From Cephalotus follicularis (lineage: Eukaryota; Streptophyta; Magnoliopsida; Oxalidales; Cephalotaceae): a stretch of 64,000 bases of DNA. The stretch covers positions 124,001-188,000 of the forward strand of contig BDDD01000713.1 of assembly GCA_001972305.1 (NCBI GenBank), in the 5' to 3' direction. Each line of letters starts with the position of its first letter. The stretch's first letter is position 1. Both the position numbers and the translations under genes were made by a program. Shown here one piece after another: positions 32,971 through 45,382 of the stretch. The notes beneath the pieces are model-generated. The model did no database searches, was not told the DNA's origin, and saw only the letters and a program-made list of their open reading frames with translations.

Positions 32971-34839
32971 GAGACCTTACAATTTTACATGTTATTGATG
33001 CTACAAAAACGAACCATATCTTGTTAGGACGTTCCTAGATCAACGACAACGAAGCCATACCCTCAACCCTACAACAGTGTTTGAAAGCAATATGGAAAGG
33101 GAAAGACATATTTGTCCCAGTAGTCTCTCAAACATTTCTTATAACAAAGCGCACATGTCAGAAGCAAATTCTTTGATTAATTTGATGAATACGAGGATGA
33201 GTCCCTCCAAGTCACCGGCTATTACTATGAAGGGACCATGTCAAAAAGGTTCACAATGAACCACTAAAAGATAAGTCCAAACTTCATTCGCTTCAAAACC
33301 CAAGGAAGCGTGGAGGAATATACAGAAAAACCTTGCCTAACGGCAAGACATGTTACCACTTATGAAGGAGCGCAAGGTCGGGAGGACCTATTAACCTTGG
33401 CTTCACCCCACAAGAAGCTTAAAAAGCACATGCATTTGAGCTTGCACTAGAGTATCTGCAAGACGGCCCAAAGCCACAACAAGACAAACTTAAAGAAGTT
33501 AATCTCAGCCTTGATGATGCAATAAAAAGGGCAATTTTGATTAGCAAGGTTATTCCTTTATGTATCTGAGAAAAGTTCATAGAATTATTAAAGGAATTTC
33601 AGGATGTATTTGCTTGGGGTTATCAGGACATGCCTAGACTAGATGTGTCACTTGTTTCCCATAAATTATACGTTTCTTATGATTATAGGCCTACCAAGCA
33701 ACCTAAATGCACATTCCGTCAGGAAATGGAAGTCCAAGTTAAAGTAGTAATTGAAAAATTACTTTAGGTCCGGTTTATCCGTCCTATAATGCATCCGACT
33801 TGGATAGCCAACATAATGCCACTTATAAAGAAGAATGGACAAATCTGATATTGCATGGAGTTCAGGGATCTTAACAAGGTATGCCCCAAAGATGAATTTC
33901 CTCAGCCCAATGTAGACACTCTGATTGACGCTACAGCAGGTCGCAAAATGTTTTCGTTCATAGACGGGTTTAGTGTATACAACCAGACAAAAATGGTGCA
34001 TGGAGATCAAGAAAAATGGCGTTCAGGACCCTAATAGGAAACTTCTATTATACAGTCATGCCATTTGAATTAAAAAATGCAGACGCCATATACCAAAGAG
34101 CAATGACAGCGATCTTCCATGATACGGTGCAAGATTTCCTAGAGGACTATGTGGATGACATAGTAGTCAACTCAAAAAGGGAGAATGAACAAGTGGGACA
34201 TCTCAAACAAGTGTAAACAGGACGCCGACAATATAAACTTAGTCACAATCCACTCAAATGTGCCTTTGGAATATCGGCAGGAAAGTTCCCTGCTTTATTG
34301 TACATAGGCATGGCGTAGATATTGACCCAGTAAAGCAACCACCATCATGCAGATGCCACTGCCGCATTCTTAAAAATAGCTTAAGAGTTTTTTGGGAAAG
34401 GTATCTTATGTCAGGCGATTCACTGCCTTAGCATAATTGATCTCACCGTTCCAGTCTATGTTAGAGCAGGACGTCACATTCAACTGGATGGGAAAACATC
34501 AATAAGAGTTTGACAGCATAAAATGGGTACTAACTTCACCTTTTACAACGATTATGTCTAACCCAGAAAAACCACTGTTATTGTACATTAAAGCAACATG
34601 AAAATCGATCAATGCTATGCTAGCACAAGATGTCAGTGGAGAGGAGCGACTAGTGTGTTACGTGAGTAAAGTTATAAGGGGTCTGGAATTGCGACACACA
34701 ACTATGGAAACACATTGCTTAGTTAGTATTCGCAACACAAAAATTGAGACATTACCTGTTGGCTTACAAGCTAGTAGTGGTTATGCATTAAGATCCCATG
34801 AGATTCCTGCTCAATAGCCTTACTCTCTTTGGTTGAATG
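32971..34839 (+). pseudogene. pol: Tat-like protease end, RT and RNase H remnant
   Basis: Begins with the distal protease region, passes through a linker, and from about 33580 reads FQDVFAWGYQDMP, the standard lead-in to RT of the Tat branch. The RT palm follows with AIYQRAMTAIFHD and EDYVDDIVVNSK (catalytic YVDD, 34000-34200). RNase H-like sequence with a RHYLLAY-type motif runs to about 34790. Several breaks. It is cut at 34840 by the copia LTR; integrase must lie beyond the window if it survives. Confidence 0.85.
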
Positions 34840-35079
34840 TGTTAGAAAGAAATTAGGTTAATGGGATGTTTTAGGGTTAAGGTGCTTAGGGTGTGTACCG
34901 TTGATTCTTATGTCAAAGGTTTCCAATCCAGGGGAACACCATATAACATAAACCCATAAACACCCAATAACCACCTAGGATCTCTAATTAACATTACAAT
35001 TGAACCATAAACAAGCATGCTAGGGTTCAACCAAGCTAGGGTTTCCATAACCCTTGCTTCAGGTCACATTGCATGTAAC

Positions 35080-35215
35080 CCACCTAACCCTAAGGGTTTG
35101 AAATCCCTAACCCTAAGGGTTCCAACCCTTAGGGTTACAAAACCCTAAACCCTAAGGGTTAGGGTTACAAAACCTAACCCTGACCCTAAGGGTTCCAACC
35201 CTTAGGGTTTGGGTT
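35080..35215. repeat. AACCCTAAGGGTT palindrome cluster
   Basis: Closely packed copies of CCCTAAGGGTT and CCCTTAGGGTT, mixing both strands of the plant telomere hexamer core CCCTAA/TTAGGG as head-to-head dyads. The matching place in the other LTR (48020-48240) has the same type of cluster with different copy number. Confidence 0.8.
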
Positions 35216-35460
35216 CAACAAGAAAGGAGAGGAAAAAGGCCATTACCTCAAGTTAGAAGCCGCATTCCTTCAAGTTTCCCTCTCCACTATGAAGATGGAA
35301 CTTCCTCCTTCAAGCTTCTTCAAGATTCTTCAAGCCTTGAGCTCGAAGTTTCCAAAAACCTAAGTAACAAGCTCACAAAACTCTCAATACTAGCCTAGGA
35401 TAAAAAACAAGAAGTGCTATACTTCAATGAAAAGCATAACACCACCTTTAATGATTAAAG

Positions 35461-37731
35461 TGTTAGAGTAGGGGTGTCCCTGCATGCCACGAGGTGGCTC
35501 TGCATAAATGTATGTGTATGTATGAGATGCACTCCTTAATTGGAGATATCTTTTTAAGCTGCGGGGTGGCTGCATGTATGTATATTACACTCTCTATTTA
35601 TACAATCTGAATTCCTTTTCGTGTTTTATAGTGCATATTCAATCAACAATGGCAACCCGCTATATGTATATCCCAAACCATCTTAAATGGTACCTATGTC
35701 AATAGGATTTCTATAGTCTCGGTAGTGTATAGTCTATGGTGACTAGTAGACCATTCGTGGAGCTACGTTGTATCGTTAGACCTGAGTGGCTGGCATGCAT
35801 TGTGTTGTAACTGCTTGGCTTTGATTTCCGCCTTCCCCAGCACTAGCCACGTGCTGGCAAAAGGGTTGTCTTTGGGACTTGTGGGAGCTTCATTGAGATG
35901 TATGGGCCAGTTCGCAATAAGGGATCGTCACACCCGTATGAAGGGTGATCGGCTCTATATTATTTATGTTCGTTGAGATTCTAAAACCCTGATCAGGTAT
36001 AGGCAGATTGGAAACGGGGTTTCCGGGGATGTTTACCGAATGTCTCAATGCGTACGTACATTTATAGTTATCGCGACTTTACCTAGGGGTGACATTATTC
36101 CGAACCCTAGGTCGCGATCGGAGCTAAGTATGACGTAGGATACATGACACATATGCCGATGACTGGGTAAAGTACTGGTTTACTGGATGTCGACTTATAG
36201 ACGTAGTTTATTCTACGGATCCGGGTGGTGATGGGATTCACACCGGGGCTGTTTTTAATAGTCGGGGACTATTGGGATAGTCGTACCAGAACTCATGGGA
36301 TGTTCTGAGAAATTTATAGTCGTACCGGTTTCAAGCCGGGCTTTCGGGTCCCATTTGATTATTGAAAATCGATGCGTGCTACACACATGCTAGCTTGGCG
36401 GGAAATCTAGTTTTTAAACTAGTATATATTTAATTTGATATTAGAGGTTTTTATTTATTTATTTAGCACCGTATTGTCAAATTGATATATCAAGAGATAC
36501 CACAGTGGGAGTATGTTTATCATACGTTGTGCGGGGAGCACAAAATTAAAACGAGAGAGAAACAATTTTAAACAAAATAAAAGGAGAAAAACAAAAGACA
36601 TTCAGAGGGATTTATTATTAAGTCTCCTGCCTTTTGTTTTTTGGTCTTCTCCCGTACGCAGACAAGGAGGAAAACGCGCGGCACCGTGCGTTGCGCGCGG
36701 CAGGCGCGCTTCCGGCCGGAGATAGGGACGCGCGGTGGCGTCGGTGGCCGGGGAAGAGGACCTGCTCGTCCACGGTGAGTCCTCCTCTCTCCCTCCTTCT
36801 CTTTTCTCCCCCCTTTCTCTTTGTTTCGGACCGACACCTTTCGCGTAACCCACTACTGCCAGCCTTCTCTTCCGCCACCGGTGGTCTCGGTAGGTGGAGC
36901 CGCCTCGGCTCTACCTACTTTGGCCTTAGATTAGGCGTTTCCCGGCGTTGTTTCGCCGGGATTGTGCGCACAGAGTCGACCATGTCGACTCAGTGCGCTT
37001 TGCGCCGTGACTCGGCGTTCCAAGGCCGATTCACGGCGAGTCTTCAGCACGGTTGGGTAGATCGTTAAATTTGGAGTCTAACCATGGCGGTCCGATGTCA
37101 CGGCGACCCTGTTTTCGCCGGGTCGGGTTGACCCGCTGGCTTCGCCCGTCGTGTTCGTCACGTTCCAAGCTGAGTCTCGCCGAGTCTCGGCCACCCGTGG
37201 CTTTATCGGGTGTTTGTCGTCCACATATGTCGCCGCCGGTCAATGACGCGTTGACCGAGTCTCACTGAATCCGAACTCAGTGAGTCGCTGCCGCTGTTCA
37301 CTGCCGTCCGGGGCGATTCCGGCCGTGTCTCCGCCACCAGTGAGCTGAGCTGATTTTTTGGAGTCCGTTGGTGTCTTGGTTGAAGTTTTCGTGGACTGAC
37401 CGGAAACCGGCAGTGGAGCCGGTAACCGGCAGTTGCTTCGGCAAGCGCGTAGCGGCAAAGTGACGGAGCCGCCAACGTTGGTATGATTACTAATCATTTG
37501 TTTCCGCTGTGTTTATTGTTTACCGAATTGGTTTCGGTTATAGTGGATGTATGCTTGACTGTGATATTTGTTCGATTGAATATTAAACAGAGATCCTAGG
37601 CTAATAGATTTTGGTAGTAAGATGTAATTGTGAACCTAGACTTGCGAGTCTTTGTGTTTTTGAAAAATTAAAATTATACACACTTGCATCCTAGACCCAA
37701 AATCGACCGGGACCCCTCCCGGGTTCCAACA
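35461..37731 (+). mobile_element. Solo LTR, family B, TAAAG duplication
   Basis: TGTTAGAGTAGGGGTG to GGGTTCCAACA (2271 bp), flanked by TAAAG at 35456-35460 and 37732-37736. The sister copia LTR has the unoccupied site at about 48466-48480 (single CAAAG), proving insertion after the copia element arrived. The GC-rich leader (36650-37470) produces several overlapping open frames on both strands that are not genes. A GTGAGT donor-like site lies at 36775-36780. Confidence 0.95.
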
Positions 37732-39239
37732 TAAAGATGTAGAAGAATAAAAGTGTTTCCCTCAAAATCTCCAAGCTTTTTCTCCTTAGCTCTAATGGTT
37801 GAACCACTAGAGAAGAAAACAAAAGGAGAATGAGACAAGAGAGAGAGAATTTTGATTTCCCTTAAGTCCAAGTCAGGGCCAAAATTCCTTCTTACTTAAC
37901 CATTAAGTCTCCAAAAATATCTCACACTTTAACCTTTGTTTAATGCTAGGATGAGATCATGCCATGTGTCCACCACATGAACTTGCCAAGTGTCCTGTAT
38001 CAAGCATTAATCAAAGTAGCTTCTCTAAAAAGCTTTCTTCCACCAAGTGCCACTTGCCCAGAAATTGTCACTTGTCTGATAACCCGGTGGGACCCAAAAG
38101 TCCAAATTGAAATACGGTAACAACGATAAATGTCCAGAACGCCCCCAGGGTCCGGTACAACCGTTTTAATTTATCCTAGGCTATTAAAATGATCATAGAA
38201 TAATATCAAATATTTTTCCGGATGTGGAACTAATTCCAAATTAATTTCCACGTTAAACATCCATTTTTGACAAAAGCGGCACTTTTTCCTGTAGTCAGTA
38301 GCTGTCACTATTTCCTTCGCCATCCTTGGCTCCGACCGTGGCCTAGGGTAAGGATACATATCAACCTTAGCTTTTCCACAATATCTATAAATTCGTAAAC
38401 ACATTGCGACTATCGGCAGACCTTCCCGGAAACCTAGTTTCAAGTCCGCCGGCGCTTGGCCATATATTTTCAAGTCTGTAATGAATACAAATACTATAGA
38501 GCCGATCACTCTCACATCGAGTTTGATGATTGCATGTTGCGCACTCTCCTACATTCATATAGATCCCACAATGCCCAAAGACCACCCGTTTTTCAATCCC
38601 GCTAGAGAACTGGGTAAGATGGTGATCAAAGTTAGGCAGTCTCTACGCAATGCAGAGCAGCCGCTCAGGTCTAAGGAAACACGCAGGTCCTCCTAGGTCC
38701 CGCAAGTCACATCGTGACTGTACACTACCGTAACATATGGGAATACTACTAACACGAGATATGTGACTATCCAAGTAGTGTTTCTACGGTGGTTCATGTT
38801 CAGTGTACATGCTCCCAGCACGCACCCCGCATTAGCTCTAGGGTTCCTCCCAAGTGGCAATGAGATACTCCACCCTCCAATACACGGGAGCGAGCATAAC
38901 GCGACAAGTCTATCTAGGCACCATAAGTGTATGATTTGGAACCATTTAGTCAAAGGGAGTAAGGGAGTCATTCTCATAGCCCCCAGGCCTGACATCCAAC
39001 CCTTTTGTGACTAGGCACCATAAGTGTAAGCAGTTTGAAAAACAACTTAAATGAGAAGATAAAATATATACAGATTGCCATTAAACATAAAGTTGCACAA
39101 TGTAACATAATGGAATAGGACTGTATATATCATGAGTAAAGTTTACATGTATAAACAACCACCTAGTGGCCTGTTGGGTCACTCTCACTATAACAATCTC
39201 CCACTTGACCCTCAAGCCACGATGACCTAAAGTTCAAGC

Positions 39240-39660
39240 CCATCATACTACGATGAATCTCGAATATAATGCTACCCATACCTAGGTCAGTGGGTCTGCT
39301 ATATTCGCCTATGAGGTGACCCTTTCCAACAAAATGTATCCTCTATCGATGAACTCCCAGATCAGATGATAATGCCGCTGGATGTGCTTTGAATGCTGGT
39401 GAGACCTGGGTTCCTTGGCCTGTGCAACGACCCCATCATTGTCACAGTATAGCACCACTGGATGACTGATGGATGGAACCACCCCAAGTTCAACAATGAA
39501 CTTTTGCATCCAAACACCCTCCTTTGCAGCATTTGAGGCTGCAATGTACTCAGCTTCTATCGTGGAGTCAACAGCAGTCTCCTACTTAGAGCTCCTCCAG
39601 CTTATAGCACCGCCGTTAAAGATATGAACATATCCCGACAAGGATTTGTGATCATCTGGA
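39240..39660 (-). pseudogene. pol: Copia RNase H remnant
   Basis: Minus strand reads VLYCDNDGVVAQAKEPRSHQ and HIQRHYHLIWEFID, the copia RNase H signature with the K-HI-R-HH-type tail. Upstream is an AEYIA-like region. Located just before the purine tract as expected. Broken. Confidence 0.85.
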
Positions 39661-39699
39661 TCACTCTTGAAACTGGAGTCAGTGTAGCCCTCAAATCTC

Positions 39700-40890
39700 A
39701 ACTCACTATCTCCTCATAGATCAAGAACGCATCCTGAGTCCATCTAAGGTACTTAAGAATCGCCTTGACTACTTCCTAGTGTTTCACACCTAGATCAGAC
39801 TGAAATTGGCTTGCCATTCCCAAGTCATGGGCGATATCAGGTCAGGTACAAAGCATGGCATATATGATCGATCCCACAACTGATGCATAAGGGATCCATC
39901 TCATGCATGTTCTCTCCTCAGGTGTCTGTGGGGACATCTTCTTGGAGAGATGAATTCCTTGGATAATTTGCAGTAGGCCACGTTTAGAATTCTCCATACT
40001 AAATCGCTTCAACACTTTGCTGATGTACCGACTTTGGGAAAGCCCAAGCATCCTATTAGATCTATCCCTGAAGATTTTTATACCCAGTATATAGGGGGCT
40101 TCTCCCAAATCCTTCATGGAGAAGTTATTGGCAAGCCATTCTTTGATGGACTGCAACATCCCTACATCATTCCTAATGAGTAGGATGTCATCCACGTACA
40201 GAACAAATAAAGTGATACAAGGGTCATCTTGTTTCCAGTAGACACATGACTCATCTACGTTCTTGATGAAGCCAAAAGATTAGACGGCCTCATCAAAATG
40301 GATGTTCCACAACGAGATGCTTACCTGAGGCTATAGATTGACCTTTGGAGCTTGCATACTATATGCGAAGACTCCTCAGATGTAAACCCCTCGGGTTGGG
40401 ACATATAAATGTCCTCTTCAAGACTCCCATTTAAAATTGTCGTCTTGGCATCCATTTGCCATATCTTATAATCGTAATGAGCGGAAATCGTAAGCAAAAT
40501 CCGAATGGATTTGAGCATCGCAACTAGTGAGAAAGTTTCTTTATAGTTGACACCATGTGTTTGTTCATACCCTTTTACGACCAATCGCGCTTTGTGTGTC
40601 TCAATTTTCCATCAGCACCAATCTTCTTCTTGAAGATCCATTTGCAACCGATAAGCACTATGCCTTCAGGAGCATCGACCAAGTTCCAAACTTGGTTGGT
40701 GTACATAGAATCCATATCGGATTTCATGGCTTCTAGCCATGCCTCATAATCAGTGCCTTGCACTGCTTCCTGATAGCTGACAAGGTCATCATCCTCGATG
40801 ATGTTAGGTTCATCAGTGCCTTCAACAAGAAAACCATATCTCTCAGACGCTGTTAAAATCCCGCCTGATCTCCTCACAAGAGGAGTGCCT
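39700..40890 (-). pseudogene. pol: Copia reverse transcriptase remnant
   Basis: From N to C on the minus strand: EAMKSDMDSMYTNQVWNLVD, GCKWIFKKK, VVKGYEQTHGVNYKETFS, IWQMDAKTTILNG, EEDIYMSQPEGF and then MDDILLIRND, the palm aspartates, followed by FSMKDLGEAPYILGIKI. These are diagnostic of Ty1/copia RT. Lineage within copia is not resolved by eye. Several breaks. Confidence 0.92.
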
Positions 40891-40999
40891 GAATGAGATC
40901 CAATCTCATGCTGGGATCTAACCTCAGCTGTGTCTATGGAGGTTCCCACCTCTAAGTCCTCATCATCCTGTGGTATTTCTCCCTGTGGCAACTCCCTGA

Positions 41000-42230
41000 G
41001 TTCCACTTTACTCCCACTGCTTCCGCTTAGAAGGTATTCCTTCTCTAGGAACATAGCATTAAGCGACACAAAAACCTTTTGCTCACTAGGATGGTAGAAT
41101 AGTATCCCATTGTTTCCTTGGGACACCACACAAACAGGCACCGGTCCGATCGTGCCTCCAGCTTACTAGGTTCTAACCTTCTCACGAAAGTTGGACAGCC
41201 CCAAACCCTTAAATGGATTAAGCTGGGTTTCTTTCCTGTCCATACCTCGTAGGGAGTGGAGGGAACGACTTTTGATGGAATCCAGTTTAGGATATACGTC
41301 GCTGTATGCAACGTGTAACCCCAAAAGGAGGTGGGAAGGTCTGTGAAAGACATCATGGACCGGACCATGTTCATCAAGGTCCTATTCCTCCCTTCTGACA
41401 CACCATTGTGCTGTGGTGTTTCAAGAGGTGTCCACTGACAGAGAATCTCGTTATATCTAAGATAATCTTGGAATTCAGCAAACAGGTATTCACCCCCTTG
41501 GTCCAACTGAAGTATCTTAATGGGCATAGCCGTTTGCTTCTCTACCTCATGTCTAAATTCGTTGAAACTCTCAAAGGAATTAGACTTGTTTCTTATCAGA
41601 AACACATACCCAAACCAAGATAAATCATCAGTAAAGGTAATGAAGTAAAGATATCCTCTTCACGCACTGACTGATATCAGACCATATACGTCGATGTGGA
41701 CAAGACCCAGTAAGTCCATCGCCCTTTCTCCTTAACCAGAGAAGGAAAATTTGGTCATTTTACCAAGTAGGTAGAATTCACACATTGGAAAGGACTCCAA
41801 ATACCCTGGATGTCTAAAAGACCATCCTTAACCAACTGTGGCATCCTCGCTTCACTAGCATGACCTTATTTGCAGTCCGAAGTAAAGGATTGATTAAAAT
41901 CATCATTCTCTCTTTGTCTTTTATAACCAGTTCCTTGCTGTATTGATAATGCCAATTTGTGGTTAGTGTCTAACACATAAAGCCCATTATCTATGTGCCC
42001 AGCACAAATCAAAACTTTATCAAATGATAATAGTGTACAACCATTAGTATTAAAAGAGAGCTCTAAGCCCAATTTACTTACATATGAAACACTAATAATA
42101 TTCTGAATCAAGTTTTGTACATAATAACATGGGTCTAATTTTAATACATATCCACTAGGCATGATTAAATCAAAAACTCCTACAGCTGCGGTGATGATCC
42201 TAGATCCATCTTCCAGTCGTAGGTCCACTG
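41000..42230 (-). pseudogene. pol: Copia protease, GAG-pre-integrase and integrase remnant
   Basis: The stretch at 41866-42228 resembles the protease-to-GAG-pre-integrase segment (IISVSYVSKLGLELSF). The core integrase follows (FRHEVEKQTAMPIKILQLDQ, then GVSEGRNRTLMNMVRSMM and FWGYTLHTATYILNWIPSK, then PYEVWTGKKPS). In the family the enzyme inserts cDNA. Broken. Confidence 0.88.
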
Positions 42231-42414
42231 CTTCTTCAGCTCTAAGCTGCCTAGCGTTTCTTAGTCCCTACAAAGAATTACAAATGTTAGTACCACAACC
42301 GGTGTCCAACACCCAAGTAGAACAAACATTGTGTTCTAGGTTAAGTTCAATCGTGAACATACCTGACCCAGAGGCAGTAGTAGTGGAATCTAGGAACACT
42401 TTAAAATCCTTTTT

Positions 42415-43214
42415 CTAATGGCCTGGCTTCCCACAATGAAAGTAAGCCTTTTCCTCCACTAGCTTTCTAATCAGCTCCTCATTGGACCCCTCAGTCACTC
42501 CAAGATACTTTGGCTTCTTTCCTTTCTTCTTCTTTTTGGCATTGCCTTTCAACTGGCATGCACACCTCGTACGGGCCGTCCCTGAAGAATAAGGAAGAAA
42601 CATCACGGTTGACTTTGACTTGCCATAGTCAAAATTAGCCTCCGTAGTACGGAGCATCTCCACGAGCTCCGGTAATGAACAATCCACTTTATTTATATGG
42701 AAGTTTGAAATAAACTGCGAGAATGTCCATGGGAGGGAAGAGAGAACGAGATATATGTAGAAATTGTTATCCATGACTAGATCTAACTGAGCCAACTTCT
42801 CTATCAAATCTATCATCTTCAGTCTGTGCTCAAGGACCAAAACTCCCTCGGACATTTTCATCCAGAAGAGTCAATGAGACACCGTGCACCATACAACTCA
42901 TTTAAATGGAGAAGTATGTCACCCAAGATGTCCGTATGCTCGTAACTTTGTTGCATCTCGGCACCATGCCAGTGATCGCAAGTCAACGAGCTTGCTCGTC
43001 ATCATCGAGACTTAGCCACTTTGGCTCTGTGCTCCTTGAATGGATTGGCACCCAGTGCCAGGGTGTTCTCAGTCATCACATGACAGATCTTCATGCTCGT
43101 GAGAACTAGGCGCAAATTGCGCTTCCAATCTAGGAAATTGGGACCATCTAGCTTATTGGTCTCTAAAATATGGCCTATGACGGCGCTGACGGCCATGGTG
43201 ATAGGATAATACAA
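42415..43214 (-). pseudogene. gag: Copia gag remnant (UBN2 type)
   Basis: Starts near 43214 with VIGHILETNKLDGPNFLDWK, the usual N-terminal copia gag motif, continues with DLVMDNNFYIYLVLSSLP and HINKVDCSLPELVEML, and ends in a lysine run and a zinc knuckle half (YFHCGKPGH) near 42415. The capsid-like protein of the element. Broken. Confidence 0.9.
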
Positions 43215-44083
43215 CCAAGAGAGAAAACAAGAGAAGTAATTAGCAGATTATTCCAGTTTTTATGTTACAACCGTTACACTTGGTCTTTAGTGCTTATGGT
43301 TCCTCCCACTATTCTAATCGTATCCACACCCCCATGTGGAATTCGGAAGATCCAACCTCCTAGTGGGGATCAGAATCTATCTCAGCATATCATGGCCTCA
43401 ACTTCAGCATGACCAAACCATAATACCCAAGATAGGCAGGCATGCTTGCCAGTTTACACTGCGCAGGGTCCAACCCTCGCTATGTAAGATCCAATCATAT
43501 ATTCGGCCTACCAGCTCAATATGGTCTCAGCTTTAGCTCGATAAAACCACAAGAGCTAGTATAAGTCATTACCCACAATCCTCAAAGAAATGCATCCATT
43601 TTGAAAACACCCACACGTTTACGTGTCCAAGTGTCAAAATATAGACATTTCCTTCCAGCGCCTAGCACTGAAGTTGACATAGCAATGGTCATACTACAGT
43701 AGCTCAGCTTTAGCGTAACAAAGCCTATAATATATCCATGCCATTCAACGAGAATCATGGAAGGCCACGTCAGGACACTCGCTTTTGTCCCTGGCATTAA
43801 GACTTATTATTTTGCATTTGGAGGCATTTTGGTATCATATTTTTAACTTACCAGGCCATTAATTAATTTATTGGTTACCATAGCCAATTCAAATTAATTA
43901 CGGCTTTGCATGCTAGTCTCATTTGAACCATCCATGTCATGCACCATAATGTCCAACATTAAAGTAAAATGACTAGGCTAGGGACTACAACTATGAGTGA
44001 TTCACATGAGCCAATGTGATCACTCGGTCTCCTAGGTGAACTATTTAATTCTACTTTATTACAACTACATCATGCATACACGG
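43215..44083 (-). other. Copia leader, first segment
   Basis: Non-coding sequence between gag start and the inserted solo LTR. It contains two degenerate copies of CTCAGCATATCATGGCCTCA-like text (near 43380 and 43510). No gene seen. Confidence 0.5.
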
Positions 44084-44226
44084 TGTCACACCCCGTTCTT
44101 TCGGATTTGCGTTAGACAAACATATAAGGTGATATTAGGAATAAGCATAAATAATCCAGCAATCTCATTAACCATTCAAATACATAAGCGGAAGCAGTTA
44201 AAACTGGATTATAAAACATAAGTCAT

Positions 44227-44252
44227 CCGCACGCATCCCATACTACGTGCGG
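44227..44252 (-). other. Terminal hairpin, CCGCACG stem
   Basis: CCGCACG and CGTGCGG, seven perfect pairs, enclose loop CATCCCATACTA, 143 bp from the LTR end. Same loop with a different stem in Tekay A. Confidence 0.75.
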
Positions 44253-45264
44253 TTACAGATAACAATATCCTTATCATAAGGAATACAACAGTATGGGGTA
44301 TGAACCGTTCATTACAATACAAATACAGTACCTCATCGATATTAAAATAACAACCTTAAATGAACAAAAGAAGCTCTCCAAGCTTCAGCAACACTCTCCA
44401 AATGTCCTTGCTTAATCTGAAATTGTAGGGGTTAGCCGTTGTCCCCACTTGGCTAAGTAGGAAGATAATGCATGCTAAGGAATATATGAATGCAACATGT
44501 ATGACAGTTATATAAAAATAACATTTAAATGTCCCAATATATATAAGCAGTCATGCCAAGTGGCCAAAGACAATCCATATGCAAGAATACCACACAAGGG
44601 TACAATCAATCAGTACAGTGGTTTGGGTGTCACATGTCGCTAACTCCTAGCACCAACTGTGCACCACCTAACTATCACCCTACACTCTGAAGATGATATA
44701 AAAGGTAACATTTACTACCGGCGTTAGCGGGCAGTTTAACAATCAAGTTCTGCATTGCAGACAGTTTTGGTGGATACTCTCGCCAACTCTTGGCACCCAG
44801 GATCACCTCCGTAGTCAGTGACATCCTCCATCACTCGACTAACGGCAATAGGCATAGACAATCAATTCAATCATTGCATCTCAATAATAATATTACATAC
44901 ATAAATAATATGAAATATCAAAGTGTTTTCTTTAGAAACATATAACATTTCAGTGATCGTACATCTCATATGAGGAAAACGATATCAATACAGTAGTGGT
45001 TTCCAATTTGGGAAACAAACATTAGGTACCTCTCATAGGAGGAAAAATCAGTAGTTCCTTTTAAACAATAGATTTTCATTTTGAAATTGATAGTTGATAT
45101 CATAATTTGGGTACATAGCCCTTAGTTGGTTTCAATCATTGAAATATAAGTGGTAGTGGTGTTAATAGCACCAAAACAGTATATACTAATGTAATGGTAG
45201 CATATACAGATCAATAACAATTCGAAACAGTAGCAATTCAATCAATATCATGCAGTTTTACCCA

Positions 45265-45382
45265 GGACAGTTGATTGCTCTCAAGAACAGTCGGCTGTTT
45301 GGTTGAGTAGTCGACTGCTTAGCCTTAACAGTCGACTGGATAGGGTTGAGTAGTCGACTGTCATGAAGAACAGTCGACTACT
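45265..45382. repeat. Phased CAGTCGACTG array (solo LTR, downstream)
   Basis: Six sites with cores starting at about 45271, 45291, 45311, 45332, 45354 and 45374: steps of 20, 20, 21, 22 and 20 bp. Consensus AACAGTCGACTGTT; the spacers differ. Confidence 0.9.

Larger units (their letters stand above)
9321..34839 (+). mobile_element. Tat/Ogre-like gypsy element, split by later insertions
   Basis: Segments 9321-9626, 12545-13378, 19342-21138, 23589-24075 and 32971-34839 read as one older plus-strand element once the dated insertions between them are set aside. The first two hold LTR-like sequence with a TATA box (12586-12595). 19342-21138 holds leader and gag, 23589-24075 and the start of 32971 hold protease sequence, and 33540-34830 holds RT and RNase H. 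Protein style (LVDNG-type protease, LLGRPW-like motif, EDYVDDIVV in RT) matches the Tat/Ogre branch lacking a chromodomain. It is thoroughly broken, with many breaks, and its 3' half is beyond the copia insertion at 34840. It is the oldest layer visible. Confidence 0.75.
34840..39195 (-). repeat. 3' LTR of copia, carrying solo LTR B2
   Basis: Matches 47798-49383 on both sides of the inserted LTR (34840-35460 and 37732-38646). Includes the telomere-like palindrome cluster (35080-35215). Low-complexity open frames near 38171-39014 are LTR noise. Confidence 0.88.

Noticed and set aside
35080-35215. Interstitial telomere tract
   Set aside because: Units alternate strand and are separated by other words; both LTRs of one element have it, so it is an LTR feature and not a fused telomere.
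36634-37068. 144-residue open frame with overlapping frames on both strands
   Set aside because: GC-rich leader of the family B LTR; no known domain, and the region lies entirely within a solo LTR with target duplication.
45265-45382. CRISPR-like array (short repeats, unique spacers)
   Set aside because: Units are 12-14 bp palindromes in a plant LTR with no cas genes, and the spacing is 20-22 bp, far below CRISPR repeat-spacer length.
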